Positions 23,656-35,739 of a stretch of 64,000 nt of DNA are shown here, piece after piece. The translations under genes were made by a program, and so were the position numbers. Source of the DNA: Phaffia rhodozyma. Taxonomy: Eukaryota > Basidiomycota > Tremellomycetes > Cystofilobasidiales > Mrakiaceae. The stretch lies in the NCBI GenBank assembly GCA_014706385.1, contig JACGZH010000010.1, forward strand, positions 1,023,501 to 1,087,500. The letters are read 5' to 3'. Numbering within the stretch: the stretch's first letter is position 1; each line of letters opens with the position of its first letter. Below the pieces are notes generated by a model. The model was not told the origin of the DNA. It made no database searches and saw only the letters and a program-made list of their open reading frames with translations.

Positions 23656-26079
23656 GGGTTGGAAGACTCACATTGTACGCCGTACCTGCTCTTGATCCTC
23701 TGTAGGTGGCGAGAATTGGCTCTCCATAAGTCGTTCTAGTAGCGTCCGAGTCAAGATCATAGAGCAACTCAACCTTATCAGCTGCGTTGTAAGGTCCAAG
23801 CACTTGCATCGTCACATTCAATCCAGCGACACCGCTTGGCGAAGTATATCGGCACGAGTATGCCGCACCGTAGTTCTATCATACATATGAAAATAAAGAA
23901 AGAAAAGTTAACGGAAGGTTCAGTGAAGAGCGCCCAGAATTGATGGGATCGAAGGAGTGCGCGACCAACGATATTGATTCGGTCCTCGATAACCATCTTC
24001 TCGGCTTCCTCGGCGCTTGAATAGATCGTGCCGTCATTGAGGGTCAAGACGGCGGATAGGGATGAGACACTGAACCATCATCAAGTCAACGAGAAGACTA
24101 TTAGCATATACCACATGCCAGCAAGGATGAAAGGCCCCTCGGACACACCCTTTGATAGCTTCAAATTGCTGAATACCATTCGGAGAAGCCCAAGAAAGTA
24201 ACAATACGTGAATTGATGACTACGAAGTTCGGGGGTTTCTATGCTTTCATCAGATACTGAGATCTACTCACAGCAGTAAAATCAGAAATCTCGATTGGGA
24301 GACCGTTCGAGATCGTCCTGACCTTGCCCGCGGTAATCGCAGCTGTACCTTGGGTACCATCTCTATAATTGTACTTAATTGCAACCGACTTCCATTTACC
24401 AACCATGTTGTATATTCGGACACTTCCGATGGTTACGGAGAAAGCGTCGTTTCGGTAGGCGACCAGGCCGCCGATGGCAACCGGATAGGGAGTGAGGGCG
24501 TCTGTCAATGTAACCGAATTGGGAATAGCTACGTAGATGTGTACGCAGTTTAACAAGCTAGTTGATATCAAAAACTAACATCGCAAGAAAAGGATCGAAA
24601 TATTGAAGTTCAGAAGACCATACCTTCATCGAACATCTTTGAAAACGAGGTAGCACAATCCTGCATGAAGAAATTGCTAGAATCAGAGTAGCTCTTTATG
24701 GTCGCATTTCCATCACTTTGAAAGATCCTTGTATCTGAACTCGTCGCTAAAAGATTCATATCCACAGGTTGTGCCAATGGGTTGATCAAACTTCCGTTGA
24801 TGTATTCCCGGGCTACATAGTTATCGAACGTAGTCCTTGTTGAATCAAAGCTATGGTATATGAGCGGAGCAGCAATTGAGAGCTCATCTATTCAGTTTAC
24901 ATCAATTCGTTGAGGCTTAGCGGAACATTGACTACATTACTTACGCGGCATTGGCTGCGCTGGTAATCGTTGGGCTATTGACCTTTTCGTCCCCGTTTTG
25001 AAAGCAGGTCAATCAATCGGATCGAAATTGTTGAAATTTAGATGTTCACCTTATGTACTCCACCGATCGTGTGTCCACAAGCGACCAAAGAAATCATATC
25101 TCGGCTATGTACACAACACCAAAAACAAAGATGTCTATCAATAACGAATTAGTCAGACGCGTATTGAGTAATAATACTTACTTTGAGAATCCCATCCTGG
25201 CAAACTTTTGCTGGTGTGTTTCCAGGGTTTCCTCCGGTAGAGGCAGAGCACCTTCTATACCAGCAGCTGAGGCATCGATGCGTCCTGCTCTGAAAGGAAT
25301 AGTAGGACCCCCGCATGCCTGACATATCAGGGGACCGAAGAGCAACACGTAAGAAGTCTAGATGATTGTTTTTTTTGTACACGGAACAAGAGGATGAGAT
25401 TGCACATACTCCGACAGCTGTTACCGCGCCGAGAACTATCAAGTCTGCTATCGTCACGCCTGGTTGCTAATCGGATATTTATCAGGCCATAGAGCGTTTG
25501 TCAGATTTGTATAGAAAACCTCATAATACAATGTTTCTCTGACCTGAAACGATCGGTACTGAGTGATAGTGGCCGCGTCGAATGTTCCTCCATTCTCAGC
25601 TCTGTGATTAAGTGAAGAGGATCTTTCAGAAAGGAGCGCTTGAGACACAATGAGAGTGGTGATTATAAAGACAAACCGATCTGTCTCATATGCCAGAGAC
25701 CCATCGATTCCTCCAGTGCCTGAAGCGGCGTCATAAGATCCAGCATCATGAAAAGACTGAATGTTGCGAAAGGCATCAGTCAGAACTTGAGCCAAAAGAA
25801 AAAGGCCTAATTTATGGAACTAACTGATCTCAACCATTCAGCAGCCGTTGTTCTAGACGAACCACCGGCTGTGCAAGGACTGTCCATAGACCCAAATCAA
25901 GCGATAGCTCATGAGCTTTGTTGTTACAGTCGACGCAAGCAGAGCAGAACTACTTACGAGATAATTCCTACAAATCGAGAGTCAGTTTGAAGCAGTCGAA
26001 GAGCATTCAAATTGGGCGCGGCATTTACTGCCGAGTAAAAGATAGCGACCCCAAGAAAAACAGAAGAGAAGAAGTGCAT
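22981..26079 (-). CDS. Secreted hybrid-type heme peroxidase with C-terminal CPL1-like Cys-rich domain
   Basis: Extracellular heme peroxidase of the plant/fungal superfamily that uses hydrogen peroxide; the reducing substrate is unknown. The signal peptide begins at 26079 (MHFFSSVFLGVAIFYSAVNA). Next come PCTAGGSSRTTAAEWLR and FHDAGSYDAASGTGGIDGS: the distal Arg and His are present once the intron between them is removed. IADLIVLGAV, CGGPTIPFRAGRIDA and MISLVACGHTIGGVH follow, the last with the proximal His. The catalytic part ends near 24,650. A long C-terminal region has further exons (IPNSVTLTDALTPYPVAIGG; LSAVLTLNDG). The last exon, 22981-23300, has eight ordered Cys in about 50 residues (NCFGLCVDTMADIESCGGC ... 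CEQGVCVV), the pattern of the CPL1-like domain. Total about 650 residues, at least 13 exons. No WSC domain is seen, although relatives often carry one. Confidence 0.85.
23623..23652. repeat. (CA)n microsatellite
   Basis: About 15 CA units in an intron of the peroxidase gene. Confidence 0.9.
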
Positions 26080-27111
26080 GGTGAACTTCATACAAGTTTG
26101 TTCAATACCTCCTCAGATCAACAGCAAAAGAGAAGAAAGATGTTCATCCATAAGAGAAGAGTCTATCCTTTTAAGATCAACAAAATGGTGATAGCATAAG
26201 GAAAAAAATTCGGGACAAGAAGAATCAGTTGACAAACCGAAATAAGCACAACAGAGGGAACTCATGGGAGGAGAAAGAAGGAGAAGCCACTTCTCTCTTC
26301 CGATCTACAGACATGAAATGTCCGATGCTTCTGGCTGGCTTTCCGGAGAGAATATCTCCAATGAGAGGCCTCGAGTAAACGCACTCGCACACGCGTGGTT
26401 AATCAAGAATGAAGAATTTGCAAACAAGAACACAAACGATGTACCGGACCGGATAGACGGCGGCTCAACAAAGCGAGACCATCATGAAGCCGTCTAGACA
26501 GCGGAACAGAGAGAAGGCGGTGACAGATACAGCCCATCAAAGGGACCGGAGGGAGCTCAAATGATCAAATAAAAGAAATGATTGATAGAATTGAAGCAAG
26601 CGAATCCGGCAAATAAATCCCGTGCCAAGATCGGCTCATTAATCTGATAACCAATGAGGGTTCATGTCCTGTTTATCTAAACAACGAATTCTCATGGACT
26701 CCTTCCGAACGGACACTCAGCCGATCGCCCGGTCCCATTTTCAAAAACAACAAGAGCTCTTGGTGCCTAAAACACATGTCGCCGGGAACATAAGTTCTGG
26801 TCGGATGGGTCCGCACGTAAGGCCATGTCGGGCATCCATCCGATTGGCGAGCTGAATGAAGAAATACATAGGCGTAGTTTCATTGGAATGTATCAAGTTT
26901 AAAAATCGTGATTGAATCCCTCGTCGATCAAACTCAGACCTGATACCAGCACAGGAAAATTGGAAAATATTCGTCTCGGACACGTAGCCAAAAGATCATA
27001 CAAAGGGATATATACATACAAAAGAACGAAGTCAAAAGAGCATATGAAAATACAGTGGTGGGCATAAGAAAGAAGATGGAAGCATCGCCCGTAATACATC
27101 AACACACTGCA
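26080..27111. other. Intergenic region, no gene seen
   Basis: About 1 kb between two minus-strand genes; promoter side of the peroxidase gene. Short open frames lack splice or domain support. Confidence 0.5.
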
Positions 27112-29116
27112 TCAAAGATCTCTCAAAGACCACAACCCGACGTTCCCAACGAAAAATCTCTTCGTCTTGTTGCCTGCCATACCTCCCAAGGATTTGGCCA
27201 AAAGCCCTAAGATGGGATGATACATTTGATGACGACTGCCACCTTGGTGAGGTAACAGTTGGAAGAGCTTGAAGGGTGTATAAAGAAGGACAGGGGAAAA
27301 CATGCGCCTTCGAGCGATTATTTTTTCTGAGTCGTTCCTTCCCTCGACGGTAGAGTCGCTCTTGAAATGTGTCAAAAGGAGAGAAGAGAGAAACTAAATA
27401 GATATAGGAACAAATTTTAGCAGAGGCGAGGGCTAGTAAAGACTCACACTACTTTCATTTTCCTCCTCTGAACCACTCTGGGCTGAGAGCTCGACAGACG
27501 TCATCACCAACGTTTTTGACGAATACTCCGAAGTCGATCCTTTCTCGGAAGAACATCCCATATACCACGAACATTTCTTGCAGAGATTGCCGTGCAGTTG
27601 ACCTCTCATTGGTTCTTGAACCGGCGTTGCTTCATCTGATATCTCCGTTGATGAATCCAGATTTTTTGATGATGGGGTGTCCTCCTTCTCTTCCTTCATT
27701 TGCATATCGGCCTGTGCCGATAATGACAGAAATTCAGCCGAGACGGAGGGACCCATGCCAATCAGAGGTAAGTTTGCCACCTCCCTCAGATAGATAGTAA
27801 GCTCGAACCCCGTTTTGGATCTGAATGCAGCCGGAGAAGGGGCGAAGATATTGACGGCTGTCGAAAGGATATGTTGGAGGTACAGATGTCCGTACCAGTT
27901 GAGAGTGTCCTATATAAACGGCCGGGATCGTACGTCAATGTTACATCAACGCATATAGTTTGAGCGGAAGAACTTGCATGTTTGATCAGAGAAAGAAGGC
28001 CTCCAGGCAGTGTTGTTGTATTGAATGGCCGAAGAGTTGAAGTCAACTAAACACCTCCGAGCAATTGAACCTGAACATCAGTTCACGAAACCTAAGAGCG
28101 ATGAATTCAGGAGAACCCACACTATGGTCCTGTATGCTTTGAACACCATCAATCGTCCACACTCCTGTTTTTGAATCGCCTGACTCAACGATAACGTCCG
28201 GTTCCGTTTCCTTCTCTTCCTCTTCCTCGATAGTCTCTCCATCCAGTGACCAAAGTTCCGGCATATCAATTTCAACCATAGGACTTGAACATAGCAGAGG
28301 GGAACTCGGTACGAGCTCATCGATAGGAAGCGGACAGCATATAATATTAGGGTCGAACGGCCCTTCAGAGTCATCTGAACCATCCTTTCCTGGAGCCCAG
28401 ATAGGATCTACAGCTGTCGTCTTGGATGAAACTCCGGGTTCAAGATGATGGAACACCGCCTGATCATGTTCTTGCGCCGTCACAATTGACCGAGGTTCAA
28501 TACAAAACTGACAAACATTCTCACTCTGAGTCTCCTCTGAATCCACGTTAACCATTGTCCGTATCTTGGATCCTCCGAAAAGCTCATATATGGCATGCAT
28601 CCCATGTCCCTTCATCCTCTTGAATTTAAGTTTAATTTTGAGACCTCCATTCGCTGGTTTCCTGTTGATATCGACGGAGGAAGAAGTAGATGAGGAGGAA
28701 GAGGAGGAGGATGTCTTTGAGTGTCTTGTCCATCGGAATGGATGAGCGAGAGTCGCTCTTCTAGAAATTTCTGGACGATTAGGATGCGGTTGAGAATGTG
28801 GATGATGTTGAGGTGGGTGACGCTGATGATGGTGTTGGTGTTGAGCGTAGTCAGATGTAATCGGGGTATCATCTGAATTCAGAATGACAGTCTCGATCTG
28901 ACCGATATCATACTCACAAACCGATGTGGTTTCAGCCAGAGTCGTGTCACCACCACGTAGCGATGACAGTGGTGCAGATAAAAATTCCGGCGCGGTAGAT
29001 GTCCGGGTTGGGCAGGGTCGATGCCGAGCTAGGTATAGATCTGAATGTAGAACACGCGACAATGAGGACCGGTGGACTTCTTGTTGAGGGTCTTTGGGAC
29101 GACTATGATGGAACAT
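27112..29116 (-). CDS. Unrecognised protein, His- and Ser-rich N terminus
   Basis: I do not recognise the family. Three exons fit: 28055-29116, then a second running down to 27449, and a third from about 27369 to the TGA at 27112. The first 180 residues are disordered, with a His/Pro/Gln-rich tract (near 28780-28860) and polySer (28680-28720). Then come KIKLKFKRMKGHGMHAIYEL, an acidic stretch (EEEEEKETEPDVIVE), a helical block TLNWYGHLYLQHILSTAVNI, and ELTIYLREVANLPLIG. Near the C terminus is KCSWYMGC, followed by a basic, hydrophobic-rich end (RRRMFSPVLLYTPFKLFQLL). About 580-600 residues. No signal peptide or clear membrane segment. The joined frames and in-frame introns argue for a real gene; the function is unknown. 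Confidence 0.65.
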
Positions 29117-30243
29117 GGCGCGCTATGATCAGAAAGGAAAAAAAACGCTGAAAATTCGTGATAGTGATGCTAGTAAGTCTTCAAGGTCAAGTTAGCGAGT
29201 TCGATAAATGAGCAAACGAAGAAGAGAAAGACAAGTCTGACGGCAGGGTAAAGGAGTCATTGCCGAACGAACTGGAGGATAGATCGAGAATACACCAGAA
29301 GTTCCCCATGGCTTCTTCTTTTCCTATCTCTTCCTTTTGATAGTTTACTTTCAGAGAAGCATGGATCTGGCTTTTTACTATTCAGTAGGTTGGTCAGATA
29401 TAATGAGATCAAGACACATGACTCAACAATGCTCATCAAGGGGAATGGTCAGCAGAAGGATGAGAGTAGACAAATTCGAGGAAGGTGCAAATAGATTTGT
29501 ATTTATGTATGTACGGGTTACATCAGCGAGTGATAGGCATGCACTCAAGAACTTAGCTTTTTCAAGCGAGTAAACAAACGACAGTATAACATCAAAAGGA
29601 AAGGGGTTCTTCCAATATGTTAGTCCAAGGGAACTCAAAGCCTTGCATGTGATAGAAAAGATAGAACGATGACGAAGGAATTTTGAAGAAGAAAAGGTAT
29701 GTAGCCAGGTTGAGACATAGAACGAATGGTATGTGATTCAACAGTGAATCGATGTAAGAATAAGAATAAGAATCCAATCTTCCCAAAAGAACGAACTATA
29801 ACAAAAACAACAACAATGACTAGAGGTGACAGATATTAGAGAGCGAAAAAAAAGACAGACACGACCAGTTGTAGAAGAAAACAAAGGATCTTCTTCCCCC
29901 AAGAGACCCAATCAGGAACACATATACCCATGCCTTCTAGCAGGCAAGCCGAACGACTTAGACGGATTTACCGACTGGTAGCCCGGCAAACACACTCTTA
30001 CCGCCTTTTGGCTGGTAAACTGTTCGTCCAAAGTCTTCATGACAGTCCAAAAGGATCTTCAGTGCATTTCTCGCTCGGATTCGGGTCAAGTCATCCATCC
30101 TCGAGGTCAGGAATCCATGAGACAACGATGAACCACCTCGAATGGGTGACGGGATGGACGCCGCGCCATAAGGCTTCTCGGCATAAGGGTACTATACAGG
30201 AGGAGCAGATGCAGACCAATCAGCTGAGGGAAACAGTGCAAAC
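29117..30243. other. Intergenic region, no gene seen
   Basis: About 1.1 kb upstream of the unrecognised gene and downstream of the carrier gene. A-rich, no coding signal found. Confidence 0.5.
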
Positions 30244-33200
30244 CTAACTTAACTGAGGAAGAAGAAAGAGACAAACTGGGAAAGATTTCTTCAACCACTC
30301 ATACACCGCTAATGTAACAGCGAATCTATTGAGATCATAGTCAACAAAGTTCAAATACAAGTGTCATAAACATGTTAATTCTTAAGAGTAGCTGACCATA
30401 GACTGAGAAGGAGCGTACTGAGGAGAACTTCGGATCATTCGGGCTACACCTCCCTTGAACAAAGCCTTGGCCCCTTCTTCCTTTTGAATCGTAACGAAGG
30501 CGTCGATCAAACCTCGGTAATGGGTATGTCCCGCTTTGGCTTCGCTTTGTACTGCGAAGCACCAATCCATGCCCAATGAACAAGCTCGCCGGGATTAGTT
30601 AAGAACAAAATTGAGAGAACAAACGATAAAAACGTACGTCGAGTTTTCACCACATCGGCGGGGGTCGTAAGATAGGCCGCCGGCATACCTCCGATTCCAG
30701 CAGCAAGCAATGTCTCAAAATTCGTAAGCTGCTTTCCGTTCTTTCCCTCACCAAACACGTCTTTCTATTGAACATGATAGACAGCGAAATTTACGTTGAT
30801 TTCGGATCAGCTACTATTTCCAGTTGCTGAAAAGCAAAGATCTCTTTGAAAGGACAACAAACCTTGAGATGAGCATAAGACGTAAACTATGGCAACGAGA
30901 AGAAAACAAGAAACAAGTTAGTCTGATGCAAACGGGAGACAAAAAACGAACTTCGTAGAGGAAACTTACGTAGATCATGGAGAAAGGTACATCTCTCAAT
31001 GCGCAAGCTCCTGCTCCTTTATACAGACCGACGAGGCCAAGCTGTCGGATCACGTGCATCGCTCCTCTCGAAGCCGCTCCTGTTTCCTTCAGCATCTCAC
31101 CCTGCATTTGAAGTCGGATCTAGAGTTTACAGTTGAATAAAATATCAAATGACTCAAAATGCTTCAAAACACGGTCCGCTTGATCGAAGAAAAGAAAAAC
31201 AAAACGAGGGAGTAAGGAATGAACGGACCTTTGTGATCTCCAGAGGATTCGTCACGATGACCTGACAACCACCGGCGGATCCACCGGCGAGGACCTCGGC
31301 CCAAACACTGATTCGACCGGTCTCTGGATCAGTAAATCGTCTACGGACGATGTCGTTCACAGTAAGCTGAGAGATAGATTGATGTGGTTGAACGAAGCGA
31401 ATAACTCTGTCAGTTTAGGAAGGCTGTAAGAGTGATCGTGAGAGAAGGAGCTAGTGGCAGACCTTGATAGCTTTTTCAGGTGCGACTCCCTGATTTCAAA
31501 CATGCACGATAAACCAAAGTCCGTTAGCGTTCAATATTGCAGAAACATACAGATAAATAGAGTTTCAAAAGAGTAGAGAGAGCGCCTAACGATCATCTGG
31601 GGTAAAAGCCCTTTGTAAAACCCTCTAACGCCACCTTCGTTTCGGAAGATCTTTTGCACACAGTCGAGCCAGTTCTTGTAAAGAACCTCGCCTACGACGG
31701 TAGATCGTTGGTTCTGCAATCGAGTTTTAACCATATCGCTATCGAACATCATCGGAAGTCAAATTATGATACCAGCAAGACCTGCATTAGCGATGAAAGG
31801 ACCTAAGTCTTACATTGGGCTATTTTTTGAAAAAATCAATGTTCGTGATTTCAAGTCAGTCGATTTCTTTTGCAGTCTCAAGAGACAACGCGCGCGAGGA
31901 AAACAAGGACCCTTGACTAACTAAACAACGAATGCTCCTGCGCCACCTCCAATACCGCCTTGAATAAATGCATACACTTTCTCTGCCAATTGAGAAAGCG
32001 CCGACTTTGTCGATGCCGCCGCATTCTCTTTAAGCAGAGTCGACTCCTCTATTGCCGTAGGGGGTACCCACTGCGGTTTTCAAACCGGATGAGGATTGCG
32101 GAGAAAAGGAGGGGGAGGAACAGGGGAGAAAGGAGAGTTAACTATTGTTTCCACAATCAAGACAGAACACACAGACAGTCAAGACGGAGTTAACCTTCTC
32201 ATCAAGCAGTGCCCTAAAGTCATCCAGGACCAAGCGTGTCTGAGGACCTCTACCTCTGGAGGCAAAGTGCCAGACCAAGTTAGCCTCTAAGGGCGAGAAC
32301 ATGGTGTACCTACTCTCGGCCGCTTTGGATCACAGGTTGGGAGCCTGTCAGCCCTATGGAGAAAGTCAAAATAAGAAAAGAGACGCGAAACAGACATACC
32401 TGCTGTGTCAAGGAAATCGTCGACGTTGATCCTGCCGTCCTTACTCTTGCTAACTGCGTTCCGGATGATTTTCTCGATGAGCGTCATGTCCCGGAGCACA
32501 TTGTGAAATGCGACGACTTCGGCATAGGAGATTTTTTGTCCAGGGGAGAGCAGGCAGAGAGTGGGGAGTCGATCGAGAACTGAGTCGGAAAGCTTGTGTC
32601 GGGCAACCTCCTGATGTAAGAGCGAATCCGAGCACAAAGATATGATTGACACGCGATTAGATTGAAACCCAAACGACCAATCACAAGAAGAACAAAAGAG
32701 AGGGAACGGACGATGATGATTCGTTTGAATTCTTCTGGAGAGATGTGGCCGTCTCCACCTTTATCAAAGTATCGAAATGCTTGCCGTAATCGTTCTCCCT
32801 GTAGACCTTTCATCAACTTTTGTTCCAGATATATGTCAATACCTGAGCGATAACATACTACGTCATTCAAGAGCCAATATACGCACTTGAGTAAATTCAT
32901 TGTCTGTCCGGCGATCCGGCGATAGCCTTCTTGTCAGCACATAGGAAAGTAGATAAAGAGTAATACAGGTAACTTGATTGATGGACTTACAGCCTAGCAC
33001 ATTTGCCTTGCCAATGTATAGTCTGACCCAGTCGCTATCAAAGTTGAAGGGGATAGCGTCTGGACCAATGTTTTCGGAGAACACAGCCTTGAATTCGTCG
33101 AATGTGATGGAGCCATTGCCATCGCTGTTGGGGGATTGACAAAGTGAGAAAGCGTATCAGTGGATATGCATAAGCAACAGAAGGACTCAGTACGTAAGAC

Positions 33201-34086
33201 AAATAGAGAGTATGGAAGAATGGACGGACGTATCAAAGTAGGTGAACGCGATTTTGTAGTCGGCATCAGGTTGCTATTTGAATTCCAGAATGCACGGAAG
33301 GCGGAAATTGCTGAGTATCACAAAGGCAAGGACATGTCTGAACGAAAGAAACAGACGGACGAACCTTGAGTAAACTCTCAAAAACGACAAAGTCGTCAAA
33401 CGAGACAAGACCCCGCTTGCTGGAGTCTGCCACTCTGAACACTGAGAATGGAAAAGGAAGTGCGTATGCGCACACGACGTCACAGAACGTTAGTCTTGGC
33501 TTGTTTTGATCTCATTCCTTGTACTGAGGAAAGAAAGTGAAAGATATCAAAGTAAAAACAAATACGAACAAACTCCGTACTGTTCTCTTCGGATCTTGCC
33601 CGAGTCATTGTCGCTTGGCTCGATGGCAGATATAAAAGATTCCTGATCGAGGTATCTGAAATGACGAGGAACAGTTTGGTCTGAGATGAGCAAAGTACAA
33701 AGAAGCAAAACTGCAAGGAGGCCAAGATAGATGGGTCAAATGAGGAAAGAATTATGTCCGGCTTTATTTGCCGACGTTGCGAAGGTGCCCGGGGCGCTTT
33801 AATTTTCCTTCCCATTCCACGCCCAAACCAAAAACGGGACACAGGGCAAGAGGAAGGTGTATGAAAGATTCAAAGAAAAGAAAAGAAAAGAAAAGAAAAG
33901 AAAAGAAAAGAAAAGAAAAGAAAAGAAGGATTGCTCTCACTTGACTCCTTCCTTCTCGATTGAGGCGTAGCTCTCGAACAATCGCTTCCACTTTGCGAGC
34001 TCGGATTCGTCCGGAGCGAACAATTTAGCCGAAAGTGTGGTGATGGACTCCAACGCGGAGGGCACAGGGACTGAATCCTGAGTCAT
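30244..34086 (-). CDS. AGC1: EF-hand mitochondrial aspartate/glutamate carrier
   Basis: Inner mitochondrial membrane exchanger of aspartate and glutamate, part of the malate-aspartate shuttle. The start at 34086 ([14 protein letters not shown]) fits the N terminus of citrin/aralar-type carriers. Regulatory EF-hand-like units include [13 protein letters not shown], a perfect loop [12 protein letters not shown] created across a splice junction, and [12 protein letters not shown]. After [15 protein letters not shown] and a linker, the carrier part has three repeats with signatures PIDMVKTR (about 31730), PLEITKIR (about 31220, across an intron) and PADVVKTR (about 30640). It ends [19 protein letters not shown] and a short tail before the TAG at 30244. 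About 700 residues, more than ten exons. Keeping the calcium-binding half is animal-like and differs from the S. cerevisiae Agc1, which lacks EF-hands. Confidence 0.9.
33874..33927. repeat. (AAAAG)n microsatellite
   Basis: About 11 copies of AAAAG in intron 1 of the carrier gene, just upstream of the exon 2 acceptor side on the minus strand. Confidence 0.9.
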
Positions 34087-34645
34087 ATTTCAAGTGGTAT
34101 TTTCGAGGATAAAATGAACAGATGGAACAAATACTTGGCCGGTCAGATAGTACAGAGTGAAAAGGGATCTAGTGAGGTGGAATTAGGACCAGAAGATGGA
34201 AGTCCGACGGGATGGTCGGTGCAAGAGTATGTTGATGAGAAGAGTGTCGGGTGTTGATGTGAGCGTGCGTGTAGAGGAAAGATGAGAAACAGGCTTAACC
34301 CGGGTCTAGAGAAAAGTCTATGGCAGTTAGACAATTTTCTAATATGAATACTACAGCGCATTCGTAGTGATTCGCTTGACTAGAGATATTTCTAGTCGAT
34401 TCGTATAGTCTTACCCTAGTTTTCACTACAAAATTCCTCCCCGCGTGTTTTCCCGGTCGCCCTTGCTCTGGTGATTTCTCTCCATATCCGATGATACCCG
34501 GTGAATGTACAGCCTGGTCAATTCACGTGAGTTACAGCATGATATCACATGATCTGGTTTCCGCCACAGACATCACTTACCTTTCTCTAGACACTGTTCC
34601 CTCATTCGCCTCGCCTCCAAATTGTTTGAACATCATTCTTCTCAG
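34087..34645. other. Divergent promoter, carrier and RGG genes
   Basis: About 560 bases between two divergent starts. No gene seen. Confidence 0.5.
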
Positions 34646-35227
34646 ATGGATCCTGCTATGGAAGCCCTGATGGGTTTCTCGTCGTTCTCAAAGGTATCGA
34701 ACCCTACACAGCAGCCAGCATCCAACCTGCCAAATAGACCGACTGGCTTTGCCACAGGTTCTAACGGCTTCAACCCTGGTCCTGGTGGTTTCTCATCACA
34801 TCAATTCGACGGTAGAGCAGGCAGAGGCCAACGAGGTCATCGAGGTGGGCCATCCGGTGGTTCTAGTAGAGGCGGCCGAGGCGCTCACAGAGGAAATTCC
34901 CATCCATTAGGAGGATCAGCTGACACATTTGCTCATAAGAGACAACGAATGGAGGGACACCCTAGTAATCAAGGACACAGAGGTGCCCACAGCGGTGGGC
35001 ATCACTCTGGTCCTTCTCGAGGAGGCCGAGGCAGAAGAGGAACCGGAGGAAACTTAGGTAACTTCCAGACAGAGGGCTTCAACAAAGGTTAGCCACAGCT
35101 GCTGTTTCTTGTCGTGTTTAGCGTTTCGCTAAACCTCCATCTTCTTCAATGGCTTTTTTATTTATTTTAAATTAAAAAAAAAGAATCTTTCTTTGAAGAC
35201 CCATGGGCTAAAATCATGAAGGCTTAG
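34646..35227 (+). CDS. Small RGG-box protein, putative RNA-binding
   Basis: About 157-residue protein. The N terminus is MDPAMEALMGFSSFSK, followed by a Gly/Arg-rich middle with several RGG and RGRG motifs (RAGRGQRGHRGG, SRGGRGAHRG, SRGGRGRRG), typical of RNA-binding disordered tails. The frame can stop at 35092 (ending FNKG), but a GT-AG intron 35088-35198 joins FNK to DPWAKIMKA and a stop at 35225-35227, which I favour because DPW-type endings look conserved in small RNA-processing proteins. An ATG at 34622 lies further upstream in the same frame; I chose 34646, where the methionine-rich start follows immediately. No named family recognised. Confidence 0.6.
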
Positions 35228-35580
35228 GCAAACCCTCTCATCTTCCTTCCCCTTGTTGCCACTTCCTTGTCTTTTCCTGCGGCCTCTTCTCGTTTTCTTG
35301 TTTAGTCTTTCCAACCTGCACTCCAATCTGCCTCGATAAACTGTGCAGTCAGGATCATATTGCCCTACGAAGTTGGTGCTCGGGGTATTCACCCGAGGTG
35401 TTTGCCTAAAGGTTGTCTCTGGGATCCAATCTCGGTTCAATGGAACCTAACACAAGACAACCCGTAAATCCAGCAGAGTTTCTCCGACTCGGGTCAGCTT
35501 CAAAATACTTCGGGGCCCAGTTGGAAGTGAGGACGTGCACCATGAACATCCTGGATGGAGAAAAACACATACATAGAAGG
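35160..35580 (-). other. Ambiguous open frames, possible small minus-strand gene
   Basis: On the minus strand two overlapping frames look protein-like: one reads LTSNWAPKYFEADPSRRN (about 35470-35550) and another VPLNRDWIPETTFRQTPRVN and then YDPDCTVYRGRLE with a very basic KKTRRGRRKRQG (about 35250-35440). No GT-AG intron of normal size joins them. The plus strand also has an open frame here (35413-35682). I cannot decide which, if any, is real; a degraded gene is possible. Confidence 0.25.
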
Positions 35581-35739
35581 CAAACAGATACCATACAACA
35601 CGACAATGATGACAGTGGTGATGATGATAATGATAACAATGTTGATAATGATAATACAATACAAGCTAGCTCTAGCAAATGATCTATAGATGGTGTTTTC
35701 TATTGTTTGTTCCATTACACAAATGATCGAAAGTGGACG

